19,411 nt of DNA from NCBI GenBank assembly GCA_937926755.1, contig CALBBA010000033.1:1-19411 (forward strand), given 5' to 3'. Positions 7,881 to 15,048 of this stretch are shown one piece after another. Within the stretch, counting starts at the first letter, position 1. Each line of letters starts with the position of its first letter. Origin of the DNA: an uncultured Collinsella sp. (lineage in GTDB: Bacteria; Actinomycetota; Coriobacteriia; Coriobacteriales; Coriobacteriaceae). The notes beneath the pieces were generated by a model, which was not told where the DNA came from, searched no databases, and saw only the letters and a list, made by a program, of their open reading frames with translations. A program made the translations under genes and the position numbers.

Positions 7881-8236
7881 CCGCGGTCTCGTCCTACATC
7901 GCCTACGCGCGGGCACTCAATAGGCTGGGCTGGACGCCGGCCGAGTTTGCGGTGGCGGAGTCGTTTGCCGTGCGCCTGCGCGGCATGCTGGGACGGTGCC
8001 CGGTTGCCGCCAACGGTCTGCCGCTCGTCATGGCATTTCCACGCTGCTCTTCGGTCCATACGTGTTTTATGGCCTATCCCATCGACATCGCCTTCATCGA
8101 TCGCGACGGCAATATCCTCGCGCGCTACGAAAACGTACGTCCCTGGCGTATGTGCTCCTGCCCCGGCGCCTGGGCCGCACTAGAGCGCCCTTCAATCATT
8201 GTTTCGACCCCTGCTCTCCAACGCGTGCCGGCTTAA
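7877..8236 (+). CDS. DUF192-family protein at the end of the tad operon
   Basis: This 119-residue protein matches DUF192 by its central block. It has a Leu-Arg-Gly-Met-Leu-Gly stretch, then FPRCSSVHTCFMAYPIDIAF, IDRDGNILARYENVRPW and a Cys-x-Cys-Pro-Gly segment near the C-terminus. The GTG start at 7877 overlaps the previous stop as GTGA and has a GGGGGTGG site upstream. The frame opens earlier (7772), but that part shadows the TadE-like gene. No signal peptide is visible, although many DUF192 proteins are exported. The family has no settled biochemical function. Four cysteines (RC, TC, MCSC) suggest a metal site or disulfides. It is the last gene of the operon. Confidence 0.82.
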   Translation: MTAVSSYIAYARALNRLGWTPAEFAVAESFAVRLRGMLGRCPVAANGLPLVMAFPRCSSVHTCFMAYPIDIAFIDRDGNILARYENVRPWRMCSCPGAWAALERPSIIVSTPALQRVPA

Positions 8237-8254
8237 GAATTGGCGATAGCGGAC

Positions 8255-8269
8255 TTTCGTCATACGAAA
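8255..8269. promoter_or_regulatory. inverted repeat upstream of the toxin-antitoxin-like pair (candidate operator)
   Basis: TTTCGT-CAT-ACGAAA forms a perfect 6-base inverted repeat with a 3-base spacer. It lies just before TAAGAT (8275-8280), a possible -10 element, and ahead of the GGAGGAG ribosome-binding site at 8281-8287. Ribbon-helix-helix antitoxins usually repress their own operon through such short palindromes, so this is a reasonable operator candidate. The function is inferred. Confidence 0.4.
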
Positions 8270-8290
8270 TTGGGTAAGATGGAGGAGAAG

Positions 8291-8561
8291 ATGCACGGAT
8301 GTTGAGATCCATCCCAACGCTAAAAAGCACCTGACGGAAAAGCAGGTGCTTAGCGCTTGGCTTGCGGTTACTGAGTGCATTCGTCGCGAGTCGAAGGACG
8401 AGCCGCCGAGATGGCTTGCGATTGGATGGCTCCCAGACGGACGAAGCGTGGAGCTTGTCGCGGTCGAGCTTGTCCGTGGGTGGCTTATCATTCATGCCTT
8501 GTCTCCAGTCCAGAAGAAATTTTGGCAGGAGATTGAACGGGCTCGGCAAAGGGGTCGATGA
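8291..8561 (+). pseudogene. toxin-like protein of a toxin-antitoxin-like pair, 5' end apparently frameshifted
   Basis: The intact frame encodes VEIHPNAKKHLTEKQVLSAW and continues through RRESKDEPPRWLAIGWLPDGR, VELVAVELVRGWLIIHA and SPVQKKFW. This resembles small BrnT-like or related toxins paired with ribbon-helix-helix antitoxins. The frame has no ATG, GTG or TTG before GTG 8346, which would drop about 19 conserved-looking residues. ATG 8291, well placed after GGAGGAG, is out of frame by one base. Removing one G at 8297-8298 gives ATG CAC GAT GTT GAG and the full protein of about 89 residues. A one-base insertion is therefore the simplest reading. A 71-residue product from GTG 8346 (to 8561) remains possible. 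Its stop overlaps the antitoxin-like start. I am unsure of the exact toxin family. Confidence 0.6.
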
Positions 8562-8845
8562 TGGGCAAGACGTATACGGCCGCTAATGGTCAGGTTGTAA
8601 CGGATGAAATGATTGACGCGTGGTGCGAGTCGTACGAGCGCGGAGAGTTTCCGGATGGCGAACACACCGTTGGTGGGATCGTGCATGGACGGCCCCCACT
8701 CTCAGGTGAGGGGACGGCAACGCTGTCGGTCAAGATTCCTCTGGGAATGAAGGAGGCCATTCGTCGACGGGCGGCTGCCGAGGGGATGACGCCAAGTGAG
8801 TTTGCCCGTGCGGCTCTGAGCGAAAAACTTCTTGCTGCCGGCTGA
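8558..8845 (+). CDS. ribbon-helix-helix antitoxin-like protein
   Basis: This 95-residue protein has an acidic N-terminal half (DEMIDAWCESYERGEFPDGE) followed by GRPPLSGEGTATLSVKIPLG. A C-terminal ribbon-helix-helix fold comes next: a strand LSVKIP, then the helices MKEAIRRRAAAEG and TPSEFARAALSEKLLA. Such proteins bind DNA as dimers and neutralise a partner toxin with the other end. ATG 8558 overlaps the preceding stop as ATGA. ATG 8561, one codon later, is better spaced from the AAGGGG site and may be the true start. Translational coupling to the toxin-like frame is clear. The assignment as a CopG/RHH regulator is good; the antitoxin role is inferred from context. Confidence 0.75.
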   Translation: MMGKTYTAANGQVVTDEMIDAWCESYERGEFPDGEHTVGGIVHGRPPLSGEGTATLSVKIPLGMKEAIRRRAAAEGMTPSEFARAALSEKLLAAG

Positions 8846-8869
8846 TGCCTCTGACGTGCCGATTTAAAG

Positions 8870-8910
8870 AACCGAGGCTGTGCTCAAAAACTTTTTTGAA
8901 ATTCTCGGTT
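8870..8910. repeat. nested inverted repeats upstream of the tRNA-Phe promoter
   Basis: AACCGAG (8870-8876) is matched by CTCGGTT (8904-8910). Inside them TCAAAAA-CT-TTTTTGA (8884-8899) forms a perfect inverted repeat. The outer right arm runs into the -35 hexamer of the tRNA-Phe promoter. The A/T-rich core is at the position of an UP element, and the structure could also end transcripts of the upstream pair. The function is not established by sequence alone. Confidence 0.5.
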
Positions 8911-8936
8911 GACCGGAACGCGTCCTTGGTTATACT
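8909..8936 (+). promoter_or_regulatory. promoter of tRNA-Phe
   Basis: TTGACC (8909-8914) and TATACT (8931-8936) are near-consensus -35 and -10 elements separated by 16 bases. They lie about 33 bases ahead of the mature tRNA 5' end. An A/T-rich tract precedes the -35 box, as in strong stable-RNA promoters. Confidence 0.8.
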
Positions 8937-8968
8937 AATCAAGCCTTGAAACAAGGCACACCTCAAAT

Positions 8969-9041
<73 letters not shown>

Positions 9042-9054
9042 CCTTGAATTGACT

Positions 9055-9085
9055 AGGACCTCTGCAAAGGGGTCCTTTTCTTTTA
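9055..9085 (+). terminator. intrinsic terminator of tRNA-Phe
   Basis: AGGACCTC (9055-9062) pairs with GGGGTCCT (9069-9076) with one G-U pair around the loop TGCAAA. The run TTTTCTTTT follows. It lies 14 bases after the tRNA, so the tRNA is a single-gene transcript. Confidence 0.85.
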
Positions 9086-9221
9086 TTGAGGGCTCTGCGG
9101 AAATTGCGTCCCGGAATTTGGCTTCAGAGTGGGATGCGCTTTCCGGCGCTTACTTCCGACGTGCGTGCACATCTCGGGCCCGCCCGCTCAGACATTCCTC
9201 CCGCTTTTGCGCCACTTTACA

Positions 9222-9258
9222 GACCGTTCGGTCGCCTGTCCGCACACGCGGGTATACT
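9222..9258 (+). promoter_or_regulatory. possible promoter and operator of the GH5-like gene
   Basis: The 238-base gap between the tRNA terminator and the GH5-like gene holds no other gene that I can support. TATACT (9253-9258) could be a -10 element. The matching -35 region is poor, but it is covered by the inverted repeat GACCG-TT-CGGTC (9222-9233), of a kind often bound by TetR-type repressors. Both readings are inferences. Confidence 0.35.
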
Positions 9259-9323
9259 CAAAACGATACTTATCCTATGCAATACGATGCGGGTTCGACC
9301 TGCATGATCCGAAGGGGGCAGTG

Positions 9324-10385
9324 ATGGAGAGGATACTCGGCGTTAATCTCTCTGGCTGGTTTATTCCCGAGCCTTGGGTGACCCCGTCGCTGTACGCGGC
9401 GACCGGTGCATCCAACGCGGCCGAGCTACAGGAGGCCATGGGTACCGCCGCCTATAACGAGCGCATGCGCCGCCATTACGAGACGTTTGTGAGCGAGGAC
9501 GATTTTCGCCGCATGGCGCAGATCGGTCTCAATGCCGTGCGTCTGCCGGTGCCCTGGTATGCCTTTGGCTCACAGGAGTCCGATGCCTCCTACATATCGG
9601 TTGTCGATTACATCGACCGCGCGATTGAGTGGGCTGCCAAGTACGACATCCGCGTGCTGCTCGATCTGGCAACTGTGCCCGGTGGCCAGGGCGATTCCAA
9701 CGATTCACCCACCACGCCGGAGGCTGTCGCCGAGTGGCATTCGTCCACCAACGGCCGTCATGTCGCACTCGACGTGCTCGAGCGCTTGGCCGATCGCTAT
9801 GGCGAGGCCGAGAGCCTGCTGGGCATTGAGCTGCTGGACACGCCGCAGATGAGCGTTCGCAAGAGCCTCTTCACCATGACGGATGGCATTCCTGCTCACT
9901 ACCTGCGCAATTTCTATCGCGATGCCTACGAGCTCGTCCGTTCGTATATGCCCGAGGATAAGATCGTCGTCTTCTCGTCGTCGGGGCATCCCAGCGAGTG
10001 GAAGCATTTTATGCGCGGCGCCAAGTACAAGAACGTCTACATGGACCTTCACCTGTACCATTACCGCGACGAGTATGCGCTCGACATCACGAGCCCTCGC
10101 GGGCTGACGACGGCGATTTCGCGTAACAAGCGCGAGCTTAAAGAAGCGATTTCGACTGGGTTCCCCGTGCTGGTGGGCGAATGGTCGGGTGCGGCGATCT
10201 TTGCCAACTCGTCGGTTACGCCCGAGGGCCGCAATGCCTACGAGCGCGTGTTTATCGCCAACCAGCTGGCTTCGTTTGCGCCGGCTGCCGGTTGGTTCTT
10301 CCAAACGTGGAAGACCGAGAAGCGCATTGCAGCATGGGACGCCCGCGCGGCGCTCGGTACGCTCGAGCGCGGCATGATTGAATAG
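9324..10385 (+). CDS. GH5-like (exo-1,3-beta-glucanase-type) protein with degenerate active site
   Basis: This 353-residue protein has the fold landmarks of glycoside hydrolase family 5 close to fungal exo-1,3-glucanases. These are GVNLSGWFIPEPWVTPSLY near the start, SEDDFRRMAQIGLNAVRLPV, DLATVPGGQGDSND and VYMDLHLYHY. The nucleophile segment VGEWSG has its Glu at residue 286. The expected Asn-Glu-Pro holding the acid/base Glu reads Asp-Thr-Pro (residues 172-174). The usual His of the HGAPGSQNG-like loop is Ala. It has no signal peptide, so it should be cytoplasmic. It may be inactive, or may have a changed or binding-only role. ATG 9324 follows AAGGGGG at 9312-9318; an upstream extension to 9129 looks non-coding. 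rsmI starts six bases after its stop. Confidence 0.85.
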   Translation: MERILGVNLSGWFIPEPWVTPSLYAATGASNAAELQEAMGTAAYNERMRRHYETFVSEDDFRRMAQIGLNAVRLPVPWYAFGSQESDASYISVVDYIDRAIEWAAKYDIRVLLDLATVPGGQGDSNDSPTTPEAVAEWHSSTNGRHVALDVLERLADRYGEAESLLGIELLDTPQMSVRKSLFTMTDGIPAHYLRNFYRDAYELVRSYMPEDKIVVFSSSGHPSEWKHFMRGAKYKNVYMDLHLYHYRDEYALDITSPRGLTTAISRNKRELKEAISTGFPVLVGEWSGAAIFANSSVTPEGRNAYERVFIANQLASFAPAAGWFFQTWKTEKRIAAWDARAALGTLERGMIE

Positions 10386-10391
10386 GTTGAT

Positions 10392-11270
10392 ATGACGCAA
10401 AACAGCGCCCATACGGGCAAACTCTATGTGGTCGGCACGCCCATCGGCAACCTGGGCGACCTGTCCCCGCGCGTTGGCGAGGCGTTTGCCGCCGCCGATG
10501 CCATCTGCTGCGAGGACACGCGCGTGACGTCAAAGCTGCTGATGCACCTGGGCATTTCCAAGCCGCTTGTCCGTTGCGACGAGAATGTGATCGCCAGCCG
10601 CGCCACCGGCCTGGTCGACCGTCTGCTGGCGGGGGAGACCCTCGCCTTTGCCTCGGACGCCGGCATGCCGAGCGTGTCCGATCCCGGCCAGGCGCTGGTC
10701 GAGGCGGCGCGTGAGGCCGATTTGCCCGTCGAAGTTATTCCCGGGCCCTCTGCTTGCGTCACGGCGCTTGTTTCGTCCGGCATTCCCTGCGAGCATTTTT
10801 TCTTCGAGGGCTTTTTGGGCCGAAAGCACGGCGACCGTGTGCGCCGTTTGCAGCGCCTTGCCGTGGTGCCCGGCGCACTCATCTTCTACGAGTCTCCACA
10901 TCGCATCGTGGCGACGCTCGAGGCCGTGGCGGAGGTCTTTCCCCAGCGTGAGGTTGCCGTCTGCCGCGAACTCACCAAGCTGCACGAGGAGGTCTTGCGC
11001 GGGCCCGCTGCCCAGCTTGCCGAGGAGCTGCGTGCTCGCGGCGAGGTAAAGGGCGAGATTGCGCTGGTCATCGCGCCGCCGAGCGAGGATGAGGAGGCCG
11101 GCATCGCGCCGGTTGGCGCTGCGGTAGCGGATCCCGACGAGGCCCTGCGCGAGGATATCCGCACCGCGCTCGAGGAGGGGGAGCCCGCCTCTGCGGTGGC
11201 CAAGCGCCTGTCTCAGAAGTATTCGCGCCGCAAGCGCGATGTCTATGCCATGGTGCTCGATATGCAATAG
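10392..11270 (+). CDS. rsmI: 16S rRNA (cytidine1402-2'-O)-methyltransferase RsmI
   Basis: RsmI methylates the 2'-hydroxyl of C1402 in the decoding centre of 16S rRNA, using S-adenosylmethionine. The 292-residue protein shows the family signatures LYVVGTPIGNLGDLSPR at the N-terminus, AICCEDTRVTSKLL, FASDAGMPSVSDPG, VIPGPSACVTALVSSG and FYESPHR. The C-terminal extension ends with a basic helix (KRLSQKYSRRKRDVYAM) that is usual for RsmI. It follows the GH5-like gene by six bases with only a weak ribosome-binding site (TAGG), so the two may be co-transcribed. It is followed by metG, a neighbourhood common in actinobacteria. Confidence 0.95.
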   Translation: MTQNSAHTGKLYVVGTPIGNLGDLSPRVGEAFAAADAICCEDTRVTSKLLMHLGISKPLVRCDENVIASRATGLVDRLLAGETLAFASDAGMPSVSDPGQALVEAAREADLPVEVIPGPSACVTALVSSGIPCEHFFFEGFLGRKHGDRVRRLQRLAVVPGALIFYESPHRIVATLEAVAEVFPQREVAVCRELTKLHEEVLRGPAAQLAEELRARGEVKGEIALVIAPPSEDEEAGIAPVGAAVADPDEALREDIRTALEEGEPASAVAKRLSQKYSRRKRDVYAMVLDMQ

Positions 11271-11339
11271 ATGGAGGATATCCAGCCCTTGCGCTAGAAT
11301 CATCCCCTGTATGCAACGTTTTTCTGGAGGACAAACCCC

Positions 11340-12941
11340 ATGGATCAAAGCAAGCCTTCGTTCTTTATCACGACGCCCATCTACTACGTCAACGCCGATC
11401 CGCACCTGGGCACGGCTTATTCCACCATCATCGCCGACGTTCAGGCTCGCTATCGCCGCTCCGCCGGCTATAACGTCAAGTTCCTGACCGGCATGGACGA
11501 GCACGGCGAGAAGGTCGCCGAGGCCGCAGCCAAGCACAACATGACGCCGCAGGAGTGGACCGACAGCCAGGCTCCGCACTTCAAGGAGCTTTGGAGCAAG
11601 CTCGAGATCTCCAACGACGACTTCATCCGCACCACCGAGCCGCGCCAGCATCATGCCGTGCAGTACCTGTGGGAGCGCATGAAGGAGTCCGGCTACCTGT
11701 ATAAGGGCAGCTACGACGGTTGGTATTGCGTGCCTGACGAGACCTACTTTACCGATACGCAGGTCCAGAAGGGCGACGAGGAGTACGGCAGCGTCGGCCA
11801 GCATCTATGCCCCGACTGCCACCGTCCGCTTGAGCGCGTGCAGGAGGAGTCCTACTTCTTTAAGCTTTCCGCCTTCCAGGACAAGCTGCTCAAGCTTTAT
11901 GATGAGCACCCCGACTTTGTCGAGCCTGCGTTCCGCATGAACGAGGTGCGCAGTTTTGTCGAGGGCGGCCTTAACGACCTTTCCGTGAGCCGCACGAGCT
12001 TTGACTGGGGCATTCAGGTCCCGTTTGACGAGGGTCACGTGACCTACGTGTGGTTCGATGCGCTGCTCAACTATATGACGGCCGTCGGTTACGGTGTCGA
12101 CACCGACGAGGCGCGTGCCGAGCTGGCCTATCGCTGGCCCGCGCAGTTCCACATCGTGGGCAAGGACATTATCCGCTTCCACTGCGTCATTTGGCCCGCC
12201 ATGCTTATGGCCATCGGCGAGGCCCTGCCCGAGCACGTCTTTGCCCACGGTTTCCTGACCGTGCGCAATGCCGAGACCGGCAAGGCCGAGAAGATGTCCA
12301 AGAGCCGCGGCAATGCCATCGCTCCGCAGGACGTTATCGACATGCTGGGCGTCGAGGGCTATCGCTACTACTTTATGACCGACGTCGTCCCCGGCACCGA
12401 CGGTGCCATCAGCTTCGACCGCATGGAGCAGGTCTACAACGCCGACCTGGCCAACAGCTGGGGCAACCTTATCTCGCGTTCGCTCAACATGAGCGGCAAG
12501 TACTTTGACGGTTGCGCGCCTGCCAAGCCCGCGTCGTTCGATGCGTTCGACAACCCGCTGGCAAAGATTGCCGATGGCCTGGTCGATCGCTACATGGCCA
12601 AGATGGACGTGCTCGATTACGGTGGAGCTAAGGACGAGGTCATGGAGCTCATCCATGCCGCCAATCACTACATCGAGGACTCCGAGCCCTGGGCGCTTGC
12701 CAAGGACGAGGCCAAGGCCGACGAGCTGGCGTTTGTTATCTACAACCTGCTCGAGGCCATCCGCATTGCCGCTCACCTGCTGATGCCGCTCATGCCTCAG
12801 ACCTCTGCCGAGGCCTTGCGCCGCCTGTCCTGCGAGGACGAGGCCGCGAGCGACGATCTCAAGGGCATTTGCGCTTGGGGCCTGCTTGCCGGTGGTCAGC
12901 CCGTCGAGAAGGGCGAGCCGCTGTTCCCGCGTCTGGCGTAG
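11340..12941 (+). CDS. metG: methionyl-tRNA synthetase
   Basis: This enzyme charges tRNA-Met. The 533-residue class I synthetase has the HLGT form of the HIGH motif (ADPHLGTAYS) near residue 20 and the KMSKS motif in AEKMSKSRGNAI. It also carries the anticodon-recognition helix region (NADLANSWGNLISR). The connective-peptide zinc region has YCVPDE and CPDC, pointing to a single-knuckle form like the Bacillus type. It ends after the anticodon-binding domain and lacks the C-terminal EMAP/Trbp111-like dimerisation domain found in longer homologues. GGAGG lies nine bases before ATG. No T-box leader is visible in the 69-base gap upstream. Confidence 0.96.
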   Translation: MDQSKPSFFITTPIYYVNADPHLGTAYSTIIADVQARYRRSAGYNVKFLTGMDEHGEKVAEAAAKHNMTPQEWTDSQAPHFKELWSKLEISNDDFIRTTEPRQHHAVQYLWERMKESGYLYKGSYDGWYCVPDETYFTDTQVQKGDEEYGSVGQHLCPDCHRPLERVQEESYFFKLSAFQDKLLKLYDEHPDFVEPAFRMNEVRSFVEGGLNDLSVSRTSFDWGIQVPFDEGHVTYVWFDALLNYMTAVGYGVDTDEARAELAYRWPAQFHIVGKDIIRFHCVIWPAMLMAIGEALPEHVFAHGFLTVRNAETGKAEKMSKSRGNAIAPQDVIDMLGVEGYRYYFMTDVVPGTDGAISFDRMEQVYNADLANSWGNLISRSLNMSGKYFDGCAPAKPASFDAFDNPLAKIADGLVDRYMAKMDVLDYGGAKDEVMELIHAANHYIEDSEPWALAKDEAKADELAFVIYNLLEAIRIAAHLLMPLMPQTSAEALRRLSCEDEAASDDLKGICAWGLLAGGQPVEKGEPLFPRLA

Positions 12942-12983
12942 AGACCGCGCGAGCGCCATATCGGCAATTTGCTGTTTAGATGT

Positions 12984-13019
12984 AAGGGCATGGCCGCAAC
13001 GGTCCATGCCCTTTCGTTT
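12984..13019 (+). terminator. intrinsic terminator of metG
   Basis: AAGGGCATGG (12984-12993) pairs perfectly with CCATGCCCTT (13004-13013). The loop has a further CCG-CAA-CGG mini-stem. TTTCGTTT follows. Confidence 0.85.
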
Positions 13020-13051
13020 CAAGACGCCGCCATCATGCTAAGGAGGCAACT

Positions 13052-13912
13052 ATGACAACTTCGCCTTTGGCAAACCCCACGGCAACAAGGGAGCTGCTGG
13101 AGGAGTTTGGCCTTGCGACCAAGCATCGCCTGGGCCAGAACTTTCTAATCGACAATCATGTGATCGAGCGTATCTGCGAGCTTGCCGAGCTTGCAGGTGA
13201 CGAGCGCGTACTCGAGGTGGGTCCGGGTTGCGGTACGTTGACACTTGCGTTGCTGCAGGAAGCGGCGTGCGTTACGTCCATTGAGGCCGATCCTGAGCTC
13301 GAACCGGTGCTCGACGCCCACGCCGCCGACTATGCCAACTTCCGCTTTATCATGGGCGACGCGCTTAAGGTGGGCCCGGAGCAGATTGAGCAGGCTGCGG
13401 GCGGTGAGCCGACGGTATTTGTCGCGAACTTGCCCTATAACGTGGCGGCGACGATCATTTTGCAATTTTTCCAGACGATGCCGGCGCTCAAGCGCGCCGT
13501 CGTCATGGTGCAAAAGGAGGTTGCCGATCGCATTGCCGCAGTGCCGGGCAACAAGACCTATGGCGGCTATACGGCAAAGCTTGGCCTGTATGCGCAGGTA
13601 ACGGGTCGCTTTGAGGTGCCGCCGCGTTGCTTTATGCCGGCGCCACACGTGGACTCGGCCGTCGTGCGTATCGACCGTGTTGACGGTGTGGTGCCCGAAG
13701 GACTCGATCGCGAATTTGTGGCCCGCGTGATTGATGCTGCATTTGCTCAGCGTCGCAAGACCATCCGCAATTCCATGAGCGCCAACGGTTTTGCCAAGGA
13801 CGTGCTCGATGCCGCCTTTGAGGCTTGCGGTATCGCACCCACCACGCGGGCCGAGACGCTCGATGTTGCCGACTTTGTCCGTCTGGCCCGGGAGCTTTCC
13901 CATGACGCTTAA
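13052..13912 (+). CDS. rsmA: 16S rRNA (adenine1518/1519-N6)-dimethyltransferase RsmA (KsgA)
   Basis: RsmA dimethylates two adjacent adenines near the 3' end of 16S rRNA, a late ribosome maturation step. The 286-residue protein has the N-terminal KHRLGQNFLID motif, the SAM-binding VLEVGPGCGTLT, the acidic SIEADPEL, GDAL, and the catalytic NLPYNVA motif. RCFMPAPHVDSAVV and the C-terminal helical RNA-binding domain (AFAQRRKTIRNSM) follow. A full AAGGAGG ribosome-binding site is present. It overlaps the TatD-family gene by 11 bases, so the two are coupled. Confidence 0.97.
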   Translation: MTTSPLANPTATRELLEEFGLATKHRLGQNFLIDNHVIERICELAELAGDERVLEVGPGCGTLTLALLQEAACVTSIEADPELEPVLDAHAADYANFRFIMGDALKVGPEQIEQAAGGEPTVFVANLPYNVAATIILQFFQTMPALKRAVVMVQKEVADRIAAVPGNKTYGGYTAKLGLYAQVTGRFEVPPRCFMPAPHVDSAVVRIDRVDGVVPEGLDREFVARVIDAAFAQRRKTIRNSMSANGFAKDVLDAAFEACGIAPTTRAETLDVADFVRLARELSHDA

Positions 13913-14819
13913 TGCCGAACGCGTGACGTTTACCAAAAAAAAGAAGACGGTTGCTTGTCCCGTGCCCTTGGCACCGCTTGCCGACACACATGCGCATCTG
14001 CTTTCGTTCTGGGGCAAGGATGTGCCCGAGACACTCGTGCGTGCCAAGGCGGCAGGCATCGACCTGTTGGTGACGGTCTTCGACCCCATCGCCGACAAGC
14101 GCAGCGTGACGGACTATAGCGACTGGCTCGTGCGCGAAATTCTGCCGATGCAGGATATCCCGCAGATCAAGTATCTTGCCGGCGTGCATCCGTATGGCGC
14201 GCCGGACTATACCGACGACATTCACGCGCAGGTTGTTGCTGCGCTTGATGACCCTTTGTGCGCCGGTATTGGCGAAATCGGTCTGGACTACCACATGGAC
14301 TATGACGACGATATCGCGCCGGCACCCCACAGCGTGCAGATTGATTGCATGGCACGTCAGCTCGAAGTCGCCATGCGCTGCAATGTGCCGGTGGAGTTGC
14401 ACCTGCGGCACGAGGACTCGGATGGGGAGCGCACCTCGCATATGGATGCGTACAACGTGCTTCGTGAGGTGGGCGTGCCCCAGGCCGGTTGTGTGCTGCA
14501 CTGCTTTGGCGAGGACCGCGCCACGATGGAGCGCTTTGTGGAGCTGGGCTGCTATATCGCCTATGGTGGTGCGGCCACCTTTAAGCGCAACGAAGACGTG
14601 CGCGAGGCATTTGCGGCAACCCCACTCGATCGAATTTTGTTCGAGACGGATTGCCCGTATATGGCTCCGGAGCCCATCCGCGGTCTTGAATGCGAGCCCG
14701 CAATGATCTCCATTACGGCAAACGCGCTGGTTAACGACCGTGTCGATCGCACTGGTGAGGACGCCGAAACAATCGCGCATGCCGCTTGGGAAAATGCCTG
14801 CAAACTTTTTCAAAAATAG
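13902..14819 (+). CDS. TatD-family metal-dependent hydrolase (DNase-type)
   Basis: TatD-family proteins are metal-dependent TIM-barrel nucleases. The 305-residue protein shows the HxH ligand pair (D-T-H30-A-H32), Glu125 in GIGEIGLDYH, His167 in ELHLRHED, His200 in LHCFGE, and Asp250 in FETDCPYMAPEP. All metal ligands are therefore present. It is longer than the roughly 260-residue standard form, with a lysine-rich N-terminal extension and an acidic loop (DYDDDIAPAP) after the Glu ligand. The frame opens upstream at 13791, but ATG 13902, behind GGGAG, leaves only an 11-base overlap with rsmA. The metG-rsmA-tatD grouping is a classic genomic neighbourhood. Confidence 0.92.
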   Translation: MTLNAERVTFTKKKKTVACPVPLAPLADTHAHLLSFWGKDVPETLVRAKAAGIDLLVTVFDPIADKRSVTDYSDWLVREILPMQDIPQIKYLAGVHPYGAPDYTDDIHAQVVAALDDPLCAGIGEIGLDYHMDYDDDIAPAPHSVQIDCMARQLEVAMRCNVPVELHLRHEDSDGERTSHMDAYNVLREVGVPQAGCVLHCFGEDRATMERFVELGCYIAYGGAATFKRNEDVREAFAATPLDRILFETDCPYMAPEPIRGLECEPAMISITANALVNDRVDRTGEDAETIAHAAWENACKLFQK

Positions 14820-14822
14820 TTC

Positions 14823-14851
14823 TTGCGTTCGCGGTGGCGCTCCGTTATTCT
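14823..14851 (+). promoter_or_regulatory. promoter of tRNA-Leu
   Basis: TTGCGT (14823-14828) and TATTCT (14846-14851) are separated by 17 bases and end 11 bases before the mature tRNA. The A/T-rich stretch directly upstream (the last codons of the TatD gene) resembles an UP element. Confidence 0.7.
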
Positions 14852-14862
14852 AATTCCTGCAC

Positions 14863-14949
14863 GCGGGCGTGGCGGAATTGGCAGACGCGTACGGTTCAGG
14901 TCCGTATGGGGGCAACCCCATGAAGGTTCAAGTCCTTTCGCCCGCACCA
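14863..14949 (+). tRNA. tRNA-Leu (anticodon CAG)
   Basis: The acceptor stem GCGGGCG/CGCCCGC pairs fully. The anticodon stem ACGG/CCGT surrounds a loop TTCAGGT with CAG. A long class II variable arm (ATGGGGGCAACCCCATG region) identifies leucine. The T loop is TTCAAGT. The CCA end is encoded (14947-14949). Confidence 0.95.
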
Positions 14950-14960
14950 TTGATTGAAAG

Positions 14961-14985
14961 AGCTCCCAGCAATGGGGGCTTTTTT
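14961..14985 (+). terminator. intrinsic terminator of tRNA-Leu
   Basis: AGCTCCC (14961-14967) pairs with GGGGGCT (14974-14980) with one G-U pair around AGCAAT. A six-T run follows. Confidence 0.85.
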
Positions 14986-15048
14986 GTTATGCACGATCTC
15001 CTTGGACGGGTATCCTAATGGCAACGTGTGCCTATCAGAGGAGAGACC

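Noticed and set aside
9129..9323. N-terminal extension of the GH5-like protein to 9129
   Set aside because: The added residues do not resemble GH5 or a signal peptide, and ATG 9324 has a well-spaced AAGGGGG site.
11271..11339. T-box or other tRNA-sensing leader ahead of metG
   Set aside because: The gap is only 69 bases with no antiterminator or specifier-loop structure; the same holds for serS.
10530..13022. Two long minus-strand open frames (10530-11804 and 11805-13022) opposite rsmI and metG
   Set aside because: They are shadows of GC-rich coding sequence; the plus-strand proteins carry unmistakable family motifs and the reverse frames have none.
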